A DNA stretch of 64,000 nt from Pseudonocardia humida. GTDB lineage: Bacteria > Actinomycetota > Actinomycetes > Mycobacteriales > Pseudonocardiaceae. The position numbers and the translations under genes are program-made. The notes under the pieces are model-generated. The model worked only from the letters and a program-made list of their open reading frames with translations, was not told the DNA's origin and made no database searches. The first letter of the stretch is position 1. Every line of letters starts with the position of its first letter. Location: assembly GCF_023898865.1 (NCBI RefSeq), contig NZ_JAGSOV010000020.1, forward strand, positions 62,001-126,000. Direction: 5' to 3'. Shown piece after piece: positions 16,833 through 24,985 of the stretch.

Positions 16833-18077
16833 GTGACGTCCACCCCAGATCGCGTGGAGACGACCGCGCCGGAAACCCCCCGCCTGCGGCTCGTGCTGAT
16901 CCTGGGCGCGCTGATCGCGCTGGGACCGCTGACCATCGACATGTACCTCCCGGCACTGCCGATCATCACCGACGAGCTGGCCACCACCTCGGCCACCGTC
17001 CAGCTCACCCTCACCGGCACCCTGCTGGGGCTGGGCCTGGGCCAGCTGGTGATCGGACCGCTGGCCGACGCGCTCGGGCGCAAGCGCCCGCTGCTGGCCG
17101 GCACCGCCCTGCACGTGCTGGCCTCGGTGCTGTGCCTGGTCGCGCCGAACATCGCCGTCCTGGGCACCGCCCGCCTGCTGCAGGGGCTGGGCGCCGCGGC
17201 CGGCGCGGTCATCGCCATGGCGATCGTGCGCGACCTCTACACCGGCCGTCCGGCGGCCACCCTGCTGTCCCGGCTCATCCTGGTGATGGGCGCGGCGCCG
17301 GTGATCGCCCCGTCGCTGGGCAGCTGGATGCTGTCGTTCACCTCGTGGCGCGGCGTGTTCGCGGCGCTGGCCCTCTACGCCCTGGTGCTGATGCCGGTGG
17401 CCGCGCGGCTGCTGCCCGAGACGCTGCCCGTCGAGCGCCGGCAGGCCCCCAGCGTGCGCGGCACGCTCCGCACCTACGGCAGGCTCTTCCACGACCGCAC
17501 GTTCGTCGGGCTGGCCCTGGTGGCCGGGCTGACGATGTCGGGGATGTTCGGCTACATCTCCGGGGCGTCGTTCGTCTTCCAGGAGGAGTTCGGGCTCAGC
17601 CAGCAGCAGTTCGCGCTGGCCTTCAGCAGCGGCGCGATCTGGCTGATCGGCGCTACCCAGCTCAACCCGGTCGTGCTGCGCCGCTTCGAGCCGCGCCAGA
17701 TCCTGTCCGCCGCCGTCGCCACGGGCGCCGTGGCGGCCGCGCTCATGCTGGCGCTCGCCGTCGCCGGGGCCGGCCTGCTCGGCGTGCTGCTCCCGCTGTG
17801 GCTGGCGCTGTTCGCGGCCGGGTTCGCGCTGCCGAACGCACCCGTGGTGGCGCTCGCCCGCCACGGCGAGACGGCCGGCACGGCGGCCGCGTTGCTCGGC
17901 GCGATGCAGTTCGGCATCGGGGCGATCGTCTCCCCGATGGTCGGCGTGCTCGGCAACGACAGCGTCGCCATGGCCGCGGTGATCGCCGGTGGGCTCGGCC
18001 TGGCGCTCATCGTGCTGGTCGCGGTGGTGCGGCCGTGGCGGCTGACCGACGCCGAGCCCGTTCCCTCGCTCGTCTGA
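16833..18077 (+). CDS. Bcr/CflA-type MFS drug efflux transporter
   Basis: A 414-residue transporter with 12 predicted membrane helices. Family features are TIDMYLPALPII in helix 1, the motif A loop GPLADALGRKRPLLAG between helices 2 and 3, and GLGAAAGAVIAMAIVRD after helix 4. These are typical of the DHA1 Bcr/CflA branch, proton-driven exporters of drugs and peptides. The GTG at 16833 opens the frame 69 bp from the divergent gene start at 16764. A strong hairpin terminator follows at 18092. Confidence 0.9.
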   Translation: MTSTPDRVETTAPETPRLRLVLILGALIALGPLTIDMYLPALPIITDELATTSATVQLTLTGTLLGLGLGQLVIGPLADALGRKRPLLAGTALHVLASVLCLVAPNIAVLGTARLLQGLGAAAGAVIAMAIVRDLYTGRPAATLLSRLILVMGAAPVIAPSLGSWMLSFTSWRGVFAALALYALVLMPVAARLLPETLPVERRQAPSVRGTLRTYGRLFHDRTFVGLALVAGLTMSGMFGYISGASFVFQEEFGLSQQQFALAFSSGAIWLIGATQLNPVVLRRFEPRQILSAAVATGAVAAALMLALAVAGAGLLGVLLPLWLALFAAGFALPNAPVVALARHGETAGTAAALLGAMQFGIGAIVSPMVGVLGNDSVAMAAVIAGGLGLALIVLVAVVRPWRLTDAEPVPSLV

Positions 18078-18091
18078 GCCACCCCGCCCCA

Positions 18092-18148
18092 GGTTCAGGA
18101 AGGCCACGATGCCGCCCTCTGCGGGCGGCATCGTGGCTTTCCTGAACC
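18092..18148. terminator. Hairpin terminator of the CAGGAAG repeat family
   Basis: Two complementary 25-26-nt arms, starting GGTTCAGGAAGGCCACGATG and ending GTGGCTTTCCTGAACC, flank a CTCTGC loop just after the MFS stop. The outer ends share TTCAGGAAGGCCAC with repeats at 20241, 35009 and 47801, so it is both terminator and repeat-family member. Confidence 0.8.
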
Positions 18149-18238
18149 ACGGCCGGGAGGCGACCCGAACGGGTCGGTCCGGGCAGATCGCGGCGGCCGC
18201 GCCATGATGGCCGTGTTCCCCGATCAGCGGAGGTCGTC

Positions 18239-20176
18239 GTGCGCAAGTTGTCGCTCCTCGGCGCGGTGCTGGCCGTCCTGGCCGTGACCGGCGCCGGAAC
18301 GGCGCCCGCCGAGCCGCCCTTCCGGCTCGCCGACCGCGTCACCGACCGCGCCGGGGTGCTCGACCCGACGGCCACCGCGCAGGTCCGCGAGGCCACCGCC
18401 CGGCTCGCCGAACGCCGCGGCTACGACCTGTTCGTGGTGTTCGTCGACAGCTTCGACGGCCTCGACGGCCAGGAGTGGGCCGACGACGCCGCCGAGCGCT
18501 CCCAGCTCGGGGTGGAGGACGTGCTGTTCGCGGTGGCCGTCGACGACCGCGCCTACGGGCTGTCGGTGGCCGACGACTTCCCGGAGTCCGAGACCCGCGT
18601 CGACGACGTCCGCAGCCAGGACGTCGAGCCCCGGCTGCGGGAGGACGACTGGGCGGGCGCGGCGGTGGCGCTGGCCGAGGGCCTGGGCACCGGCGGCGGC
18701 GTGCCGGTCGGGGTGCTGGCCATCGGCGGCGCAGCGCTCGTCGGCGGCGGGGCCTACCTCGTGGCCAGGCGCAGGCGCGCGGCCCGGGAGAAGCCGACCA
18801 CCGCGCCGGTCGCGCCGGGCCCGGCGCCGGACGCCCCGCCCGACGAGTTCCCCGGGGTCAGCACCGCCGACCTGGCCTACCGGGCCAGCGCCGCGCTGAT
18901 CGCCATCGACGAGGCGGTGCGCACCTCCGAGCAGGAGCTCGCGGCCGCGAAGGGGCACTTCGGCGAGGAGGCGGTCGCCGGGTTCACCGCGGCGCTGGAG
19001 CAGTCCCGGGCGGACATGCTGGCCGCGTTCGAGGTCCGCCAGCGCCTCGACGACGACGAGCCGGAGGACGAGCCCACCCAGCGCGCGATGTACGGCGAGA
19101 TCCTGCGCGCCTGCACCCGCGCCGACGAGCGCCTCGACGCCCAGGTGGAGGCGTTCGACCAACTCCGCGACCTGGAGGCGAAGGCACCCGAGTACGTCGC
19201 CGGGCTGGCCGAGCGACTGGCCGCGGTCACCGCCGACCTCCCCCGCGCCGAGGCGGCCTGGACGGCGCTGCGCGCCCGCTACGCCGACGCCGCCACCGCC
19301 CCGGTCGCCGGCAACCTCGACCGGGCCCGCGCCCTGCTCATCGCGGCCGAGACCGAGGTCGCGCAGGCCCGCGCCGAGCTGACCGGCGCCGGACCGACCG
19401 TCGCCGTCGTGTCCGGGCGGGCCGCCGAGGACGCCATCACCCAGGCCCGCACCCTGCTCGACGGCATCCCGCGGCGCGACGCCGAACTGACCGAGGCGAC
19501 CGCGCAGGTCCCGGCCGCGGCCGCCGAGCTCGACCAGGACCTCGCCGAGGCGAGGGCGATGGGTCCCGACCTGGCCCCCGCCGCCGCCCGCGCCGAGGCG
19601 GCCGCGGCCACCGCCCGCAGCGCGGTGGACGGCGACCGCCCCGACCCCATCACCGCACTGCGCCTGCTCGACGAGGCAGGCGCCGCCCTCGACCAGGCGC
19701 TGGCCGAGGCCAAGGCCGACCGCGACCGCGACCGGCACGCCGCCGCCGCGCTGGAGCAGGCCCGGCTGACCGCCCGCTCCGCCGTCTCGGCCGCCGAGGA
19801 CTTCATCGCCACCCGCCGCGGCGCCGTCGGCAGCCGGGCCCGCACCCGCCTGAGCGAGGCGCAGCGCCACCTCGCCCTGGCCGGCGGCGGCGACCCCGTC
19901 GCCGCCCTCGCCGAGGCCCAGCGCGCCGACTCCCTCGCCCAGGAGGCCCTGCGCCTCGCCCGCGACGACGTCGCAGGCTGGCGGGAGCCCGGCCCGACCG
20001 TCGGCGGTGGGCTCGCCGCCGACCTGGGCAGCCTCGTGCTGGGCGGCATCCTCTCCGGCGCCGTGCGCGGCGCCGGCCGGCCCGGCCGGTCGGGCGGGAG
20101 CCGCGGCGGCTTCTCCCCGGGCAGCTTCGGCGGCTCGGGCACCCGCGGCCGCCGCGGCGGTGGCGGCCGCTTCTGA
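18239..20176 (+). CDS. TPM-domain membrane protein with coiled-coil region
   Basis: A 645-residue protein. It has a signal peptide (residues 1-about 27), a TPM (TLP18.3/Psb32/MOLO-1) domain (about 32-155, containing RVTDRAGVLD and GYDLFVVFVDSFDG), a transmembrane helix (about 160-180) and a long Ala/Glu/Arg-rich helical region (about 215-590) likely to form coiled coils. The C-terminus is Gly/Arg/Ser-rich, ending GRRGGGGRF. This architecture is a widespread, poorly characterised actinobacterial family. The TPM domain would be outside the membrane and the coiled coil inside. GTG 18239 follows a CGGAGG ribosome-binding site. Confidence 0.85.
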   Translation: MRKLSLLGAVLAVLAVTGAGTAPAEPPFRLADRVTDRAGVLDPTATAQVREATARLAERRGYDLFVVFVDSFDGLDGQEWADDAAERSQLGVEDVLFAVAVDDRAYGLSVADDFPESETRVDDVRSQDVEPRLREDDWAGAAVALAEGLGTGGGVPVGVLAIGGAALVGGGAYLVARRRRAAREKPTTAPVAPGPAPDAPPDEFPGVSTADLAYRASAALIAIDEAVRTSEQELAAAKGHFGEEAVAGFTAALEQSRADMLAAFEVRQRLDDDEPEDEPTQRAMYGEILRACTRADERLDAQVEAFDQLRDLEAKAPEYVAGLAERLAAVTADLPRAEAAWTALRARYADAATAPVAGNLDRARALLIAAETEVAQARAELTGAGPTVAVVSGRAAEDAITQARTLLDGIPRRDAELTEATAQVPAAAAELDQDLAEARAMGPDLAPAAARAEAAAATARSAVDGDRPDPITALRLLDEAGAALDQALAEAKADRDRDRHAAAALEQARLTARSAVSAAEDFIATRRGAVGSRARTRLSEAQRHLALAGGGDPVAALAEAQRADSLAQEALRLARDDVAGWREPGPTVGGGLAADLGSLVLGGILSGAVRGAGRPGRSGGSRGGFSPGSFGGSGTRGRRGGGGRF

Positions 20177-20240
20177 CGCGCACCCCGCACGCTCCGATCC
20201 CGCACCCTCCATCCGCTCCGCCTCCGGCGACCGGCCCGGA

Positions 20241-20326
20241 GGTTCAGGAAGGCCTCCTTCACGAACTCCGGAGTTCAGGAAGGTGGCCTTCCTGTCCCCT
20301 CAGGGCCTGAAGGTGGCCTTCCTGAC
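20241..20326. repeat. Cluster of CAGGAAGGTGGCCTTCCTG repeat units
   Basis: Three units lie in 86 bp: GGTTCAGGAAGGCCTCC (20241), TCAGGAAGGTGGCCTTCCTG (20275-20294, itself a near-palindrome) and CTGAAGGTGGCCTTCCTGA (about 20307-20325). They sit between the TPM gene and the convergent regulator ending at 20376 and probably terminate both. The same unit recurs at 18092, 35009 and 47801. Confidence 0.65.
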
Positions 20327-20375
20327 CCTGCCGGGCTGCGCGGGGTGGGAGGGACGGGTCGGGCCGAGACGGGGG

Positions 20376-21155
20376 TCAGGGTGCGCGGAGGAGGGCGGCG
20401 CGGGTCGCGGCGTCCGCCGGGTAGAACGCCTCCAGCGCCAGCTCGTCGACCGTCACGTCGCGCGGCGTCCCGAACACCGTGGTCGTGGACAGGAACGACA
20501 GCACCGTCCCGTCGTGGCGCAGCCGCATCGGCACCACCACACCGCCGCCGCCCACCCCGCTCTGCTCGCCGCCGGGGTAGCCGCGCAGCTCGGCCAGCAG
20601 GTCGGCGAGCCCGGGGTCGCCGGTGGTGGCGGCCTGCCGGGCGAGGCGGGCGAGGAGGTGGGAGCGCCACTCCGGGAGGTTGACGATCCGCGGGGCCAGC
20701 CCGTCGGGGTGCAGGCTCAGCCGCAGGACGTTGACGGGGGGCTCGACGAGCTCGGCGGTGACCCCGGCCAGCAGGGGCTGGATGCCGGCGTTCGCCTCGA
20801 CCAGCTCCCACGCCCGGTCCACCACCACCGCCGGGAACGGCTCGTGCGCGGCCAGCACCGCGCGCAGCGCCTCCAGGACCGGGCCGAGCGGGAGCGAGTC
20901 GAGGCTGGACTCGCTGAACGCCGGCGCGAACCCGCCGGCCAGCAGCAGGGTGTTGCGCTCGCGCAGCGGCACGTCCATCGACTCGGCCAGGCGCAGGATC
21001 ATCTGCGCGGTGGGGCGGGAGCGGCCGGTCTCCAGCCAGCTGAGGTGGCGGGTGGAGACGTCGGCGATGGTGGCCAGGTCGAGCTGGGAGAGGTGGCGGC
21101 GCAGCCGCCAGTCGCGCAGCAGGTCGCCGACGGTGCGGGTCGGGGCGCTGGTCAT
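20376..21155 (-). CDS. XRE regulator with MmyB-like ligand-binding domain
   Basis: A 259-residue regulator. The N-terminal XRE helix-turn-helix (about 8-68) contains WRLRRHLSQLDLATIADVS and HLSWLETGRSRPTAQ. The C-terminal domain (about 95-255) is the MmyB-like PAS-type fold common in actinobacterial regulators (AVVVDRAWELVEANAG, LRLSLHPDGLAPRIVNLPEW). Its gene is divergent from a small SnoaL-like protein, with a perfect palindrome between them. Such pairs are typically self-regulating. The ligand is unknown. Confidence 0.88.
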   Translation of the reverse strand: MTSAPTRTVGDLLRDWRLRRHLSQLDLATIADVSTRHLSWLETGRSRPTAQMILRLAESMDVPLRERNTLLLAGGFAPAFSESSLDSLPLGPVLEALRAVLAAHEPFPAVVVDRAWELVEANAGIQPLLAGVTAELVEPPVNVLRLSLHPDGLAPRIVNLPEWRSHLLARLARQAATTGDPGLADLLAELRGYPGGEQSGVGGGGVVVPMRLRHDGTVLSFLSTTTVFGTPRDVTVDELALEAFYPADAATRAALLRAP

Positions 21156-21188
21156 GGGACCAGGCTAGTCCGCGAGGTAGCCGGAGCC

Positions 21189-21205
21189 ATGACGTCCGAC
21201 GTCAT
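21189..21205. promoter_or_regulatory. Perfect palindromic operator ATGACGTC-C-GACGTCAT
   Basis: The 8-bp arms around a single central base are exact complements. It lies 34 bp upstream of the MmyB-like regulator start and 82 bp upstream of the divergent SnoaL-like gene. It is the likely binding site of the regulator. Confidence 0.6.
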
Positions 21206-21286
21206 CGACCGGCCGCGGCGCCGGCGGCAGGGTCGTCCTCGTCAACGGCGGGCACCCGGCCCGCCCTGCCGAGAGGACGAGCACCC

Positions 21287-21658
21287 ATGAGCGTCGACAC
21301 CGCCATCGCCGGCACCGTCTCCGAGTACCTGCGGGCCTGGAACGTCACCGACCCGGCCGAGCGGGTGGAGCTGCTCTCCCGGGTCGCGACCGATGACGTC
21401 CGCTACGTCGACCCGCTGGCCGACGTCACCGGCCCGGCGGCGCTGAGCGCGCTGATCGGGCAGGCCCAGGCGCAGTTCGCGGGGATGCCGCTGACCCTGC
21501 ACGGCACCCCGGACGCCCACCACGACGTGGTGCGCTTCTCCTGGGCGATCGCCCCGGAGGGCGCGGAGCCGATCGTGATCGGCACCGACTCGGTCCTGCT
21601 GGCGCCCGACGGCCGGTTCGCGCTGGTCACCGGCTACCTGGACAGGGTCCCGGGCTGA
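21287..21658 (+). CDS. SnoaL-like / NTF2-fold protein
   Basis: A 123-residue protein of the nuclear transport factor 2-like superfamily: an N-terminal helix (VSEYLRAWNVTDPAERVELL), VRYVDPLADVTGPAALSALI and a C-terminal four-stranded sheet. Members are small cyclases, isomerases or ligand-binding proteins, and no catalytic residue can be assigned. The ATG at 21287 has a GAGAGGAC ribosome-binding site. It is probably controlled by the divergent MmyB-like regulator. Confidence 0.8.
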   Translation: MSVDTAIAGTVSEYLRAWNVTDPAERVELLSRVATDDVRYVDPLADVTGPAALSALIGQAQAQFAGMPLTLHGTPDAHHDVVRFSWAIAPEGAEPIVIGTDSVLLAPDGRFALVTGYLDRVPG

Positions 21659-21673
21659 CCCGCGCCGGCCCCG

Positions 21674-21716
21674 CCGCGGCCCTCCCGCTCCGTCCGCCGG
21701 AGCGGGAGGGCCGCGG
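21674..21716. terminator. Perfect 18-bp stem-loop terminator
   Basis: CCGCGGCCCTCCCGCTCC (21674-21691) and its exact complement (21699-21716) flank a 7-nt loop, 15 bp after the SnoaL-like stop, followed by TGTATATTTG. It separates this gene from the downstream marR operon, whose promoter begins right after it. Confidence 0.8.
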
Positions 21717-21727
21717 TGTATATTTGC

Positions 21728-21741
21728 TTGCTGATAGGCAA
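21728..21741. promoter_or_regulatory. Putative MarR operator
   Basis: TTGC-N6-GCAA inverted repeat in an AT-rich patch (TATATTTGCTTGCTGATAGG) starting 25 bp before the MarR GTG. Its position just downstream of a possible TATATT -10 suits autorepression of the marR-MFS operon. Confidence 0.5.
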
Positions 21742-21752
21742 CTAGTTGGGCG

Positions 21753-22205
21753 GTGATCGCGGTGGACGGCACGTTCGACGCCGACGACCTCGCCCGCCTG
21801 CGCATCGCCCTCGCCCGCATCGCCCGCGCGCTCGACCGGCAGACCCGCGGCGCCGAACTCACCCGGACGCAGGCCTCCGCGCTGGCCACGATCGCCCGCC
21901 TCGGACCGCTCCGGATCAGCGAGCTCGCCGAGATCGAGGGGGTCAACCCCACGATGCTGTCCCGGATCGTCGGCAAGCTCGAGGACGGCGGGCTGCTGCG
22001 CCGCAGCCAGGACCCCGACGACGGCCGCGCGGCCCGCGTCGAGGCCACCGCGGCGGGCGCCGCGGAGGCGGCCCGGCTGCGCACCGAGCGCACCGAGCTG
22101 CTGGCCCGCCACCTGGCGTCGCTGCCGCCGGACGAGGCCGGCCGGCTGCTCATCGCGCTACCCGCACTGGAGTCGCTCGCCCACCACCTCAAGGGCACGA
22201 CATGA
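21753..22205 (+). CDS. MarR-family transcriptional regulator
   Basis: A 150-residue regulator with a winged HTH: LTRTQASALATIARLGPLRI, SELAEIEGVNPTMLSRIVGK and the wing LRRSQDPDDGRAARV. Dimerisation helices lie at both ends. GTG 21753 is used, and a GTG three codons later is possible. The stop overlaps the ATG of the MFS gene (ATGA), so the two form one operon, a classic arrangement in which a MarR repressor responds to the pump's substrate. Confidence 0.9.
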   Translation: MIAVDGTFDADDLARLRIALARIARALDRQTRGAELTRTQASALATIARLGPLRISELAEIEGVNPTMLSRIVGKLEDGGLLRRSQDPDDGRAARVEATAAGAAEAARLRTERTELLARHLASLPPDEAGRLLIALPALESLAHHLKGTT

Positions 22206-23494
22206 CCGAGGAGATCCCCACGACCGGCTCGCTCACCACCCTGCGGCGGCAGATGTTCGCCGCGCTCGCCACCCCGAACTACCGCAGCTACTTCATCGGC
22301 AACACCATCTCGATGACCGGCACCTGGATGCAGATCGTCGCCCAGGGCTGGCTGGTCCTGCAGCTCACCGGGTCGGCGACCGCGCTCGGCGTGGTCACCG
22401 CCCTGCAGACGCTGCCGACGCTCCTGCTCGGCCCCTACGGCGGGGTCGTCGCCGACCGGCTCGACAAGCGCAAGCTGCTGATCGCCACGAAGTCGGCGAT
22501 GGGCGCGATCGCGCTCGTCCTCGGCGTGCTCACGACCACCGGGACCATCCAGCTCTGGCAGGTCTACGCGATGGCCGTCGTCCTCGGCCTGGCCAGCTGC
22601 TTCGAGAGCCCGGCCCGCCAGGCGTTCGTGCTGGAGATGGTCGGGCCCACCCACCTGCGCAACGCGGTCAGCCTGAACTCGGTGCTGGTCAACGCGGCGC
22701 GGGCGGTCGGCCCTGCGGTGGCCGGCATCGTGATCGCGGTGGGCGGACTGGGCGTGTGCTACCTGGTCAACGCGGTCAGCTTCGTCGCGGTGGTGGTGAT
22801 GCTGATGCGCCTGGACGTCGCGGCGCTGCACCCGTCGACGCCGGCCAAGCGCGCCCCCGGCCAGCTGCGGGAGGGCTTCCGGTACGTGCGCTCCGAGCCG
22901 GGGCTGCTGGTCCCGCTGCTGATGATGGGCCTGGTCGGCTGCCTGACCTACGAGTTCCAGGTGGTGCTGCCGATCGTGGCCAGCGAGACCTTCGCCGGCG
23001 ACTCGACGACCTACGGCTTCCTGACCGCGGCCATGGGCGCGGGCGCGGTGGTCGGCGGGCTCGCGGTGGCCGCCCGCGGCGGCACCGGGATGCGGTCGCT
23101 GGTGTGGCTGTCGCTCGCCTACGGGGTGACGATGACGCTGGTCGCGGTGTCCCCGACGCTGCCCGTGGCGCTGGCCGCGATGGTGCTGGTCGGGGTGACC
23201 AGCGTGGCGTTCATGTCCATCGGCAACAGCACCCTGCAGCTGGCCAGCGCCCCGCACATGCGCGGGCGCGTGATGGCGCTGTGGACGGTGGCGTTCCTGG
23301 GCTCCACGCCCATCGGCGGCCCCGTCGCCGGCTGGGTCAGCCAGGAGTTCGGCGGGCGGGCCGGGCTGGCCCTCGGCGCGGTGGCCTGTTTCGTGGCCGC
23401 CGGGATGGGCCTGCTGGCGATGCGCCGCCGCCCGGCGACCCCCGCCGCCGTCCTCGCCGCCCCTCCGCACACCGCCACCCCCGAAGCCGCCTGA
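22202..23494 (+). CDS. MFS transporter (EntS/MFS_3-type efflux)
   Basis: A 430-residue, 12-helix transporter. Family features are ATPNYRSYFIGNTISMTGTW in helix 1, GVVADRLDKRKLL between helices 2 and 3, and AFVLEMVGPTHLRNAVSLNS after helix 4, typical of the MFS_3/EntS branch that exports siderophores, macrolides and other compounds. Co-transcription with a MarR repressor suggests inducible drug efflux. It ends three residues after a Pro/Ala-rich tail and is followed by a bidirectional terminator. Confidence 0.9.
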   Translation: MTEEIPTTGSLTTLRRQMFAALATPNYRSYFIGNTISMTGTWMQIVAQGWLVLQLTGSATALGVVTALQTLPTLLLGPYGGVVADRLDKRKLLIATKSAMGAIALVLGVLTTTGTIQLWQVYAMAVVLGLASCFESPARQAFVLEMVGPTHLRNAVSLNSVLVNAARAVGPAVAGIVIAVGGLGVCYLVNAVSFVAVVVMLMRLDVAALHPSTPAKRAPGQLREGFRYVRSEPGLLVPLLMMGLVGCLTYEFQVVLPIVASETFAGDSTTYGFLTAAMGAGAVVGGLAVAARGGTGMRSLVWLSLAYGVTMTLVAVSPTLPVALAAMVLVGVTSVAFMSIGNSTLQLASAPHMRGRVMALWTVAFLGSTPIGGPVAGWVSQEFGGRAGLALGAVACFVAAGMGLLAMRRRPATPAAVLAAPPHTATPEAA

Positions 23495-23559
23495 CCGTCG
23501 AGAACGAACCTGTCGTCGGTTGGACCGGTCCACAATGGCGACGACTTCGTTCTCGACGG
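23495..23559. terminator. Bidirectional hairpin terminator
   Basis: CCGTCGAGAACGAA (23495-23508) and its exact complement TTCGTTCTCGACGG (23546-23559) enclose inner TCGTCG/CGACGA arms and the palindrome TGGACCGGTCCA. It sits between two convergent genes and can serve both. Confidence 0.75.
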
Positions 23560-23566
23560 GAGGGGG

Positions 23567-24559
23567 TCAGAGGGTGGCGGGGCCTTCGTGGACGGTCATG
23601 CCGAGGCGGTCGGCGACCTGGCCCATCACGTCCTGCACCGCCACCGTGTCGGCGAGCGGCATGACGGCGCTCTGCGGGCGGCCGGCGGCCACGCACTCGG
23701 TGACCTCGATCAGCTGGTGGCTGTAGCCGGCGCCGAGCGGGGGACGGGTGATCGTCTCGGGCTCGTGGCCGGTGCGGTGCAGCACGATCGTGTCCGGGTG
23801 GTGGAAGCGGGGCAGCACGTCGATCCAGCCCGCGGTGCCGAACACCCGGGCCTGGCCGGGGGTCGCGCACCGCAGCGAGGCGAACAGGGTGGCGCTGCGG
23901 CCGTCGGCGTAGCCGAGCTGCACGGCCTCCTCGACGTCGACGCCGGTGGCGGCCAGCGAACCGGTGACCGCGACGGTGTCCGGGTCGCCGAGCACCATCT
24001 GGGCGAACGAGATCGGGTAGACGCCCACGTCGAACAGGGCGCCCCCGCCGATCTCCGGGTTGTAGAAGCGGTCGGCCGGATCGACCGGCGGCCGCACGCC
24101 CAGGTCGGCGGCGACCGAGCGCACCTCGCCGATCGCGCCGTCCGCGATCAGCTCGCGCATCCGCACCACGGCCGGCTGGAACCGCGTCCACATGCCCTCC
24201 ATGGCGAAGGTGCCGGTGCTCGCGGCGACCTCGGCGATCTCCCGGGTGGCCGCGGGGGTGACCGTGAACGCCTTCTCAACCAGGACCGCCTTGCCCGCGC
24301 GGAGCGCGGCCAGGGTGACCGCGCGGTGCTGCGGGTGCGGGGTGGCGACGTAGACGGCGTCGACCTCGGGGTCGGCGACGAGGTCGGCGTAGGACGCGTG
24401 CACGCGGGCGATCCCGTGCCGGTCCGCGAACGCGGTGCCGCGCTCGGCCGACCGCGAGGCGACGGCCACCAGCTCCGCCCCGGGGACGTGGACGAAGTCC
24501 GGCACGACCTTGGACGCGATCCGACCGGGCCCGACGACGGCCCACCGCACGGTGCTCAT
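23567..24559 (-). CDS. Gfo/Idh/MocA-family NAD(P)-dependent oxidoreductase
   Basis: A 330-residue oxidoreductase. The N-terminal Rossmann fold begins VRWAVVGPGRIASKV, followed by AVYVATPHPQHR and the conserved VEKAFTVTP (EKP-type motif). The C-terminal substrate domain contains FYNPEIGGGALFDVGVYPI. The family acts on sugars and trans-dihydrodiols, and this one resembles the dihydrodiol dehydrogenase/xylose dehydrogenase branch. The ATG at 24559 is preferred: GTGAGG lies about 9 bp upstream, and upstream in-frame ATG/GTG codons overlap that site. A LexA box lies 60 bp upstream. Confidence 0.85.
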   Translation of the reverse strand: MSTVRWAVVGPGRIASKVVPDFVHVPGAELVAVASRSAERGTAFADRHGIARVHASYADLVADPEVDAVYVATPHPQHRAVTLAALRAGKAVLVEKAFTVTPAATREIAEVAASTGTFAMEGMWTRFQPAVVRMRELIADGAIGEVRSVAADLGVRPPVDPADRFYNPEIGGGALFDVGVYPISFAQMVLGDPDTVAVTGSLAATGVDVEEAVQLGYADGRSATLFASLRCATPGQARVFGTAGWIDVLPRFHHPDTIVLHRTGHEPETITRPPLGAGYSHQLIEVTECVAAGRPQSAVMPLADTVAVQDVMGQVADRLGMTVHEGPATL

Positions 24560-24608
24560 GTTTGCCATCCTCACCCGCCGGGCATCTGTGCACAGCTGTG
24601 GATGGTGT

Positions 24609-24634
24609 TGTGGACAACTCGAACGGCCGTTCGA
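24609..24634. promoter_or_regulatory. DnaA box adjoining a consensus LexA (SOS) box
   Basis: TCGAACGGCCGTTCGA (24619-24634) is a perfect palindrome exactly matching the actinobacterial SOS consensus TCGAAC-N4-GTTCGA. Immediately left, TGTGGACAA (24609-24617) is the reverse complement of the DnaA box TTGTCCACA. A weaker TGTGGATGG lies about 15 bp further left. The boxes are 50 bp upstream of the leftward oxidoreductase and 115 bp upstream of a rightward small gene. LexA control of one or both is likely. Confidence 0.7.
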
Positions 24635-24748
24635 ATAGGCCGTCTCGGCGGCTCTGTGTCACTCTCCGTTGTTGACCATCACCCATCCGTGCCGACTCAT
24701 CACTCGAACGTTGAGCCTCTTCGAGCGGCCCTCAAGCGAAGATCGGTT

Positions 24749-24979
24749 ATGCCTGCCGTACACGGCCGCCCCGAGCAGCACTCCGGCGCGCCGTCCAGAC
24801 CACTCGCCGACGCGCTGATCGCGGCCATTCCCGCCCAGCGCGACCGCCCCACGCACGAACAGGTGATGCGCGACGACCGCCTGGTCGAGGCGCTGCGCTC
24901 GGGCGAAGCGCTCGACGCCGACGACCCCGTCATCCGCGGCCTCGCGCGCTGGCGCGCCTCGATCGTCGAGGGCACCTGA
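24749..24979 (+). CDS. Small protein downstream of a LexA box
   Basis: A 76-residue soluble protein with no signal peptide. The sequence LVEALRSGEALDADDPVIRG followed by LARWRASI resembles the short helical N-terminal segment of actinobacterial anti-sigma proteins (ALAAG...DDPLA..LAAWR). There is no membrane helix or zinc-binding domain after it. The ATG at 24749 is used. A GTG at 24656 in the same frame would add 31 residues. It may be a DNA-damage-induced small regulator. Function is unknown. Confidence 0.5.
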   Translation: MPAVHGRPEQHSGAPSRPLADALIAAIPAQRDRPTHEQVMRDDRLVEALRSGEALDADDPVIRGLARWRASIVEGT

Positions 24980-24985
24980 GGTCGC

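Noticed and set aside
24590..24634. DnaA boxes as a replication origin
   Set aside because: Only one perfect and one weak box, no AT-rich unwinding region, and no dnaA, dnaN or parAB genes nearby.
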